A stretch of 64,000 nt of DNA from Branchiostoma floridae. Taxonomy: Eukaryota > Chordata > Leptocardii > Amphioxiformes > Branchiostomatidae. Under the pieces are notes generated by a model, which saw only the letters and a list, made by a program, of their open reading frames with translations, did not search any database and was not told the DNA's origin. The position numbers and the translations under genes are program-made. The stretch spans positions 15,453,016 through 15,517,015 of the forward strand of contig NC_049988.1 of assembly GCF_000003815.2 (NCBI RefSeq). The letters run 5' to 3'. This document shows, piece after piece, positions 60,865 to 64,000 of this stretch (the first letter of the stretch is position 1; every line of letters starts with the position of its first letter).

Positions 60865-62851
60865 TAAACCATATTTGGTTTGTGCATTCAGATGTTCACC
60901 AATCATAGAGAGTGGCCAATAAAAGTGTACTAGCGATGACACCAACAACATGTACTGGAGCGTGGACTCAGTTAGTCACGCCATATTCACCTGTCCATAC
61001 ATATTATATTCATGATGACAATGTCTTATTCCGGTATCATGTATCCCGGGGCTGGATTACTGAATAAGGCTATGGGTGTACTGAGTAGGGCTATGATCAC
61101 GAGTACTGGATAGAGCTATGATCATGAGTACTAGATAGGGCTATGGTTACTTGATAGAGCTGTGATCATGAGTACTGGATAGAGCTATGGGTACTGGGCA
61201 GAGCTATGGGTACGGGATTGGGCTATGGGTACTGGATAGGGCTATGATCATGAGTATTGGATAGGGCTATAATCATGAGTACTGGATAGAGCCAACGGGT
61301 TTTGGATGGGATTGTCGCCTTCGGGCCTTCCCAACCCGGGAACTGGCCGGATAGCTTTCGGAAACGAAAAAAAATGTGACAACAAAGGCAACAAAACATA
61401 CAGAACATACAGCATAATATGTGCATATTTAATGGTAAAGAGTTTCATTTTTCCATTCTACAAACATCCCGGCCAGGCCCCTTTTCGGAAATGGGAGCTA
61501 AGCCTAACAAGGGGCACGATAGAGCACAAAGGTGTGACCAACACTTACCATAACATCTCCAGGGTACGGTCGCAGTACAGAGACACAGGCTGCAGGTTTC
61601 GTTCACTGCTGCTGCTACCCCATCCCGGCACGAGCACAGGTCCGGAGGGGTGGTGATGTTCCGGCACAGAGAGGACGCGACCAGTGGTAGACACACCAAC
61701 AGGACTGCGGTAGTTTCAACAGGAACGATTGTCAAGATAGATGCAAACTAAAGAGGCCTTTCTGTGAACATCTAATATTTGGTAGTGTTCAGTACAAGCG
61801 ATGGATATATTCACAACAGTAAGAAACATATAGTCAAAGTTAAAATCAGAGGACAGCTTTGTTTACAAGCCTAAATAGATATGTCCTTGGAACTGAATAT
61901 TTCTCATGATTGTTAACAGGCCTGTCCTTGGTACTGAACACCTCTAGCACTTGTAAACAACAGACCTGTCCTTGGTACTGAACACTTTTTATACTTGTAA
62001 ATAACCCTGTCCTTGGTACTGAACACTGTTCACACTTGTAAACAAACCTGTCGTTAGTACTGAACGATTCTCACGCTTGTTAACAGACCTGTCCTTGGTA
62101 CTGAACACCTCTAGCACTTGTAAACAATAGACCTGTCCTTGGTACTGAACACTTTTTATACTTGTAAATAACCCTGTCCTTGGTACTGAACACTGTTCAC
62201 ACTTGTAAACAAACCTGTCGTTAGTACTGAACGATTCTCACGCTTGTTAACAGGCCTGTCCTTGGTACTGAACACCTCTAGCACTTGTAAACAATAGACC
62301 TGTCCTTGGTACTGAACACTTTTTATACTTGTAAATAACCCTGTCCTTGGTACTGAACACTGTTCACACTTGTAAACAAACCTGTCGTTAGTACTGAACG
62401 ATTCGCACGCTTGTTAACAGACCTGTCCTTGGTACTGAACATTTCAGTAAGGAAAGGGTGAGTGGCTGCCTTTTGGAACGTCCATTTGTCATCTCTAACC
62501 CTTATCGACGATCATCAATATATATAACTACTGTATAGGTTCTTCTTTATCCATGTGACATTTATTTATTCCGCACATGGTCAACTTACAGATACACATT
62601 AATGATGAAAATAGACTTAGTATGCATTTTTGAAGCATACCAACATGCTTACCAATACTACTGCCTGCTATCATTAACCATTGTCTCATTTCTTTTGTAT
62701 AGGGCTATATTCATCTTTTCTACAGCATTTCACAGCCTCTAAGAGATCTCAACACCATTTGATAAATCATACAAAATATCAATGAATATGTGTCAAACAT
62801 GGAAACAAATAGAAGTGTTGGCTTACCTGTAAGGACCAGTAATTTGTCCAT
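35251..62851 (-). CDS. Polycystin-1-like protein (discoidin-REJ-GPS-PLAT-PKD channel)
   Basis: 38 exons, 6954 nt, 2317 aa, all phases match. Exons (minus): 62851-62827, 61704-61549, 60515-60332, 59909-59662, 59234-59093, 58657-58573, 57428-57276, 56789-56546, 56019-55803, 55295-55115, 53614-53407, 52511-52369, 52059-51952, 51638-51462, 50723-50598, 50230-50119, 49658-49573, 49095-48976, 48523-48377, 47673-47461, 47086-46798, 46332-46202, 45788-45570, 45184-45077, 44689-44511, 43959-43894, 43466-43359, 43001-42788, 42416-42041, 41583-41396, 40429-40355, 40159-40061, 39599-39372, 38933-38762, 38421-38324, 37951-37759, 37090-36752, 36047-35251. The signal peptide (MDKLLVLTVLLVCLPLVASS) is split over exons 1-2. 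Residues 61-204 resemble an F5/8C discoidin domain (ALDGSPDTMW). A REJ-like region follows to about 1122; GPS has CQCTHL|TKF with cleavage expected after L1182. PLAT spans about 1257-1390, after the first membrane segment; the other ten lead to a PKD channel domain. LGSFDF replaces the PKD2 filter-type LGDFD. A surface sensor/channel subunit is likely. Confidence 0.92.
37300..37565. mobile_element. Foldback element of the CGCGGRTAAAGGTRAACYAGCG family (degraded)
   Basis: Left part ends near ATCCGTTGTTTCTAAAAACGC and right part has CTCGCGGATAGAGGTGAACTAGCG. Better copies are at 56365-56530 and 56915-56990. It lies in intron 36 of the polycystin gene. Confidence 0.5.
38001..38224. mobile_element. 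MITE with AGTCAAACCTGT termini
   Basis: Ends AGTCAAACCTGT and ACAGGTTTGGCT are inverted repeats. The interior reads as repeated CTGTCTATAGTGGTCACC words. Termini match the start of the 8770-9254 element, so the two may share a transposase source. Confidence 0.65.
38505..38660. mobile_element. Foldback element related to 26101-26350
   Basis: Shares CCAGGCAGACGTGTCAGCTGG, AACTTGGCCAA, CAGTCAGTTCACACC and CTACTAGACTTTTATTC with the copy in VDE-like gene 1. Intron 34 of the polycystin gene. Confidence 0.55.
41755..41925 (+). repeat. (GT)n-rich microsatellite
   Basis: Degenerate GT tract with GAGT and GCGT variants in polycystin intron 29. Confidence 0.85.
44219..44465. mobile_element. MITE, CCCTTTTCCACTAG family
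   Basis: Left end GGCCCCTTTTCCACTAGACAGCG, right end CTAGTGGAAAGGGG; inner GCGACCT and AGGTCGCAGAGAGAGCGC pair. Same family as 30477-30699 and 53137-53385. Located only 46 bp from exon 25 of the polycystin gene. Confidence 0.8.
44775..44930 (-). mobile_element. tRNA-derived SINE fragment
   Basis: On the minus strand a B-box-like GAGTTCGATCCC (44880-44891) precedes a body with CGGAAATGACGTAAA and CCCATGTTTGAGGAGG, shared in part with the SINE at 15430-15722 and the piece near 63205. Confidence 0.55.
46060..46165 (+). repeat. (CA)n microsatellite
   Basis: CA tract with ATGCA interruptions in polycystin intron 22, ending 36 bp from exon 22. Confidence 0.9.
46547..46620 (-). tRNA. tRNA-Ile(GAT)
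   Basis: The 74-nt minus-strand sequence folds as a cloverleaf: acceptor stem GGCCGGT with GCTGGCC (two G-U pairs) and discriminator A; anticodon arm TCGTG-CTGATAA-CGCGA with anticodon GAT; A box TAGCTCAGTTGG and B box GGTTCGACCCC. A pol III terminator TTTTTT follows (about 46531-46536). No intron and no encoded CCA. It lies in intron 21 of the polycystin gene, on the same strand. Confidence 0.93.
47740..47800 (-). pseudogene. Decayed local duplicate of polycystin exon 20 start
   Basis: About 103 bp upstream of exon 20, an acceptor-like TTTCCAG precedes codons reading FLKSNF, against FLESNF at the true exon start. The flanking intron words GGATACGTTAGCAAGAGACATTA and GGGTACATTAGCAAGATACATTA also match. 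The copy soon reaches a stop, so it is a remnant or cryptic acceptor. Confidence 0.55.
48235..48345. repeat. Partial CCCGGCCGGGCC foldback
   Basis: AGCCCGGCCGGGCCCCGGGC followed by AAATGTGACGTAGGCCTAA is the right arm of the family whose fuller copies lie at 54432-54627 and 63398-63592. Confidence 0.5.
48608..48857. mobile_element. MITE, AAGGTGGACTCTCACTGCACTT family, copy 1
   Basis: Long terminal inverted repeats (over 45 bases, starting TTAAGGTGGACTCTCA) end GTGAGAGCCCACCTTAA. They include CGGCACTGCGGGGTTCGT and ACGAACCCCGCAGTACCAC. The AT-rich centre holds TTTAGATATTGCGTAATACG. Other copies: 54658-54904 and 57790-57990. Confidence 0.85.
50311..50512. mobile_element. Foldback element, CCGGCCGGG family
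   Basis: Left arm CTACGTCACCTTTTC-AAACCGGGTC; right arm CCCGGCCGGGCCC then GAAAATGTGACGTTAG. AT-rich centre, no coding capacity. Confidence 0.6.
51102..51175 (+). tRNA. tRNA-Ile(GAT)
   Basis: Identical over all 74 nt to the tRNA at 46547-46620 but on the opposite strand. A TTTT terminator stands at about 51185-51188. The 5' flanks share only the last few bases (CAGGCC), so it is an independent gene locus, not part of a larger recent duplication. It lies antisense in intron 14 of the polycystin gene. Confidence 0.93.
52090..52330 (+). repeat. (GA)n then (CA)n compound microsatellite
   Basis: About 160 bp of GAGA with GACA interruptions pass into CA and then CAAA units. It is in polycystin intron 12, ending 38 bp before exon 12. 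Open frames across it are artefacts. Confidence 0.95.
52890..53075. mobile_element. Foldback element, CCGGCCGGG family
   Basis: Left arm AACCGGGGCCTGGCCGGGC with AAATCGAAAAATAAAA; right arm CTTTTCGTTCCCGAAAGCTGCCCGG then GTGACGTAGGCCTTA. Confidence 0.6.
53137..53385. mobile_element. MITE, CCCTTTTCCACTAG family
   Basis: Left end ATGCCCCTCTTCCGCTTGAACGG (diverged), right end CGTCCTAGTGGAAAGGGG; inner CGACCTAAAATTTGACAGATC pairs with GATCTGTGAAAGTTTAGGTCG. It stops about 20 bp short of exon 11. Confidence 0.8.
54432..54627. mobile_element. Foldback element, CCGGCCGGG family (full-length copy)
   Basis: Left arm AGGCTTAAGTCCCAATTCCC with GACCCGGCCGGGGTAGCTTTCG; right arm CGGCCGGGCGGGTTTC then CTGAGTCTAACTT. 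The centre contains ATACAATAAGAAAGGCAACAAA, shared with 61322-61508. Confidence 0.7.
54658..54904. mobile_element. MITE, AAGGTGGACTCTCACTGCACTT family, copy 2
   Basis: Full-length copy with both long inverted termini. It differs from copy 1 by scattered substitutions. It lies 30 bp beyond the foldback element at 54432-54627. Confidence 0.85.
55420..55490 (-). repeat. tRNA-like SINE head fragment
   Basis: On the minus strand an A-box-like TAGAGCGTTGG and a B box GAGTTCGATTC (55436-55446) are spaced as in a tRNA, but no cloverleaf closes. Likely a SINE head. Confidence 0.45.
55653..55782 (+). mobile_element. Composite CCCTGTCACAT repeat with LINE-like tail
   Basis: Bounded by TCCCTGTCACAT and ATGTGACAGGG inverted ends; the interior has GCCATACTTTGTACCTTG and CAATAAAGTTATTATT, then CGGGCGATTGCGGCAGAATCG. 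Inverse orientation to 13361-13490. It ends 21 bp from exon 9. Confidence 0.65.
56035..56281 (+). repeat. (GAAT)n microsatellite
   Basis: About 245 bp of TGAA units with GTGA and GCAT variants, starting 16 bp past the exon 9 acceptor on the gene strand. Confidence 0.95.
56298..56352. repeat. Perfect inverted repeat, CATTCTCCCAAGGTC arms
   Basis: 15-base arms are perfect complements around a 25-base loop that itself contains a direct CGTGCATAAGA duplication. Confidence 0.75.
56365..56530. mobile_element. Foldback element, CGCGGGGTAACC family
   Basis: Left arm CTTTATACGCGGGGTAACCTATAT, right arm ATATTGGTTACCCCGCGGATAAAG. A second left arm lies at 56915-56990 on the other side of exon 8. Confidence 0.65.
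57505..57605 (+). repeat. (CA)n microsatellite
   Basis: About 100 bp CA with CAAA variants in polycystin intron 6. Confidence 0.95.
57790..57990. mobile_element. MITE, AAGGTGGACTCTCACTGCACTT family, internally deleted copy
   Basis: The right terminal repeat is complete (ACGAACCCCGCAGTGCC through AGAGTCCACCTTAA), but the left one has lost the GGGGCACCG...GGTTCGT part. The centre matches copies 1 and 2. Confidence 0.8.
58850..59010 (+). mobile_element. SINE body fragment
   Basis: Contains CCCCTACTCTTTTCGATAA-TGTGGCGGGATC, matching CCCTTACTCTTTTCGATAA-TGTAGCATGTTC in the SINE at 15430-15722. The head is not recognisable. Confidence 0.45.
59330..59640 (+). repeat. Two CA microsatellites in a 136-bp tandem duplication
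   Basis: The unit CACCGTTAGAGAGAGAGG through CCACTGCTGACTAGAAAAAA occurs at about 59443 and again at 59579, each time preceded by a CA tract. The repeat unit is therefore CA tract plus this tag. It ends 22 bp from exon 4. Confidence 0.85.
60640..60865 (+). repeat. (CA)n microsatellite
   Basis: About 225 bp CA with TACA, GACA and GCGC interruptions in polycystin intron 2. Confidence 0.95.
61055..61300 (+). repeat. Minisatellite, GGGCTATG-GTACTGGATA units
   Basis: About a dozen irregular units of 17-26 bp built from GGCTATGGGTACTGGATAG, some with an inserted ATCATGAGT. Unit length alternates between short and long forms. Polycystin intron 2, downstream of exon 2. Confidence 0.85.
61322..61508. 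mobile_element. Foldback element, CCGGCCGGG family
   Basis: Left arm TTCCCAACCCGGGAACTGGCCGG with TTTCGGAAACGAAAAA, right arm CATCCCGGCCAGGCCCC then GGAGCTAAGCCTAAC. Ends 40 bp from exon 2. Confidence 0.65.
61874..62448 (+). repeat. Higher-order minisatellite, 167-bp period of four monomers
   Basis: The monomer core CCTGTCCTTGGTACTGAAC recurs at 61921, 61965, 62006, 62047, 62088, 62255 and 62422 and between, with spacings 44, 41, 41 and 41. Monomer types (CCTCTAGC, TTTTTATA, TGTTCACA, GATTCTCA variants) come in fixed order, so the array has a 167-bp higher-order repeat, three full periods. It is in polycystin intron 1. Confidence 0.93.
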
Positions 62852-64000
62852 ATCAGTCTTGACCAGTGCTCTTCTCAACGTTAAATGACTGACTGCTCCA
62901 GTATAGTGTGGATATGGATGGGCAAAGTACTTCCCTCCTTTTAGAATGTGCGTTGGATGTAAATAATAGGCATAAAGTGCGGACTATAATCCATAAAGGA
63001 TGGCCTTCCAGGTGAATGTTTTTTATTGTGTACATCGAATACGCTCTCTTCGCAAATAGGGCTGAATTGAAAGGAGCTTACAATAGGGGCTAACTTGCAA
63101 GGGTATGGAGTGGCTGTCCTTCGGCGCTAACATACGTAACCTCAGTAATTGCCCCAGGTACGGCCAAAGGACTGTATCTTTTGAACTGGTAAATTTTTTA
63201 ACGTGCTCTCCTCAAACACGGGAACTCCGGTTTAACTTCCTATCCCAGTGACAAAGCTAAGTACTCATTTTTCGTCTGACTGAAGTGAAGAAAGTCGTGT
63301 GATATGCCATCTCATGGAAGTAATGCTCTCTTTAGCGACAAAGTACTATGAACATGTGTCAGTGATCCCATATCGTCATCTTCTAATGCCGGCATATGGC
63401 TTATGTCCCATTTCCGAAACGGGGTCCGGCCGAAAACGAAAAATAAGAGGGTTCACTAATTATAAGAAACATATACAAATTATGCTCCAGACTATTGCTT
63501 TTACGTTCGGTTTGCTTTGTTGCCTTTAATATCATATTTTTCGTTTCCGAAAGCTACCCGGCCGGGGCCCGGGTTGGGACCTAGGCATAAGAAAACATTT
63601 CTGGGACACCTTTTCCGAATGCTGTCACCAGAGGCTTCCATTCGATGAAAACGTACGTGTATGCCACAGACATGTGCTCTTTATTGCTTCTTGCGATTTG
63701 TCCGCTAATGGTTGTTGCCACATCTATTATAGTGCACATTATAATTGAAGGCTGCACACTGTAAATGGACGATATTTGCTTTTATGATTCATAAATATTT
63801 TATTCATTCGACCATGTTTGTGTGATACCGCAACGCAACAAGTGACAAAACATTGCCAATAAAGTCCTTGCAACAGAGGGCACTTGTTTTATTACCTTAA
63901 AAGCCCATAACAGGACTCTACATTTAATGCTGAATCATCGTAAAAGCACACCATAAGGATGGCGTCGGCAACCTGTTAGTGTTATGACAACATCGGCCGC
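62852..64000. other. Upstream region of the polycystin-like gene
   Basis: No coding gene is seen. The promoter should lie just above 62851 for the minus strand, but I find no clear TATA or Inr. A SINE tail piece (63205-63240) and a foldback element (63398-63592) are present. Confidence 0.55.
63398..63592. mobile_element. Foldback element, CCGGCCGGG family (full-length copy)
   Basis: Left arm GCTTATGTCCCATTTCCGAA with GGGGTCCGGCC, right arm CCCGGCCGGGGCCCGGGTT then GGGACCTAGGCATAAG; arms pair nearly end to end. The most complete copy of this family in the window. Confidence 0.75.

Noticed and set aside
61445-61735. Polycystin start at the ATG within 61735-61733
   Set aside because: The acceptor at 61705 and the exon at 62827-62851 give an in-phase, better signal peptide; the internal ATG lies in intron.
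61874-62448. CRISPR-like regular repeats
   Set aside because: Spacers are not unique: the monomers repeat in fixed order with 167-bp period and the context is a eukaryotic intron, so it is a minisatellite.

Overview
The window reads as nuclear DNA of an invertebrate chordate, most probably a lancelet (Branchiostoma). The evidence is multi-exon genes with GT-AG introns, dense CA/GA/GAAT microsatellites, many short inverted-repeat elements, tRNA-derived SINEs, two nuclear-type tRNA genes, and expanded FAMeT/CARD/NB-ARC and polycystin families. The species call is inference. Two 100-base runs of N are assembly gaps.

Layout. (1) 3.0-12.7 kb, plus: a 15-exon gene (1395 aa) encoding FAMeT domain, CARD, NB-ARC ATPase, a long lysine-rich repeat region and an unrecognised C-terminal module. 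(2) 16.0-21.1 kb, plus: an 8-exon gene (896 aa) with an acidic, disordered N-terminal part and the same C-terminal module, so it is a tandem partial paralogue. (3) 23.7-34.1 kb, plus: a 5-exon secreted, cysteine-rich, probably GPI-anchored protein (287 aa). Its 8.4 kb first intron holds (4) two antisense, tandemly duplicated 4-exon genes (273 aa each) whose products look like violaxanthin de-epoxidase: a signal peptide, a Cys-rich domain with VDE-like cysteine spacing, and a VDE-type lipocalin domain. (5) 62.9-35.3 kb, minus: a 38-exon polycystin-1-like gene (2317 aa) with discoidin-like domain, REJ-like region, GPS, PLAT, and 11 membrane segments ending in a PKD channel domain. Two identical tRNA-Ile(GAT) genes sit in its introns in opposite orientations.

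I joined exons by hand from splice sites. In all six protein genes the reading phase is consistent across every junction from ATG to stop. One intron uses a GC-AG donor.

The most striking system is the pair of nested, duplicated VDE-like lipocalin genes, because the VDE family is known from the plant and algal xanthophyll cycle and is not expected in an animal. The FAMeT-CARD-NB-ARC gene with its shared tail domain is the second. The rest of the window is intron or intergenic DNA filled with at least five MITE-like foldback families, SINE pieces, microsatellites and a 167-bp higher-order minisatellite.
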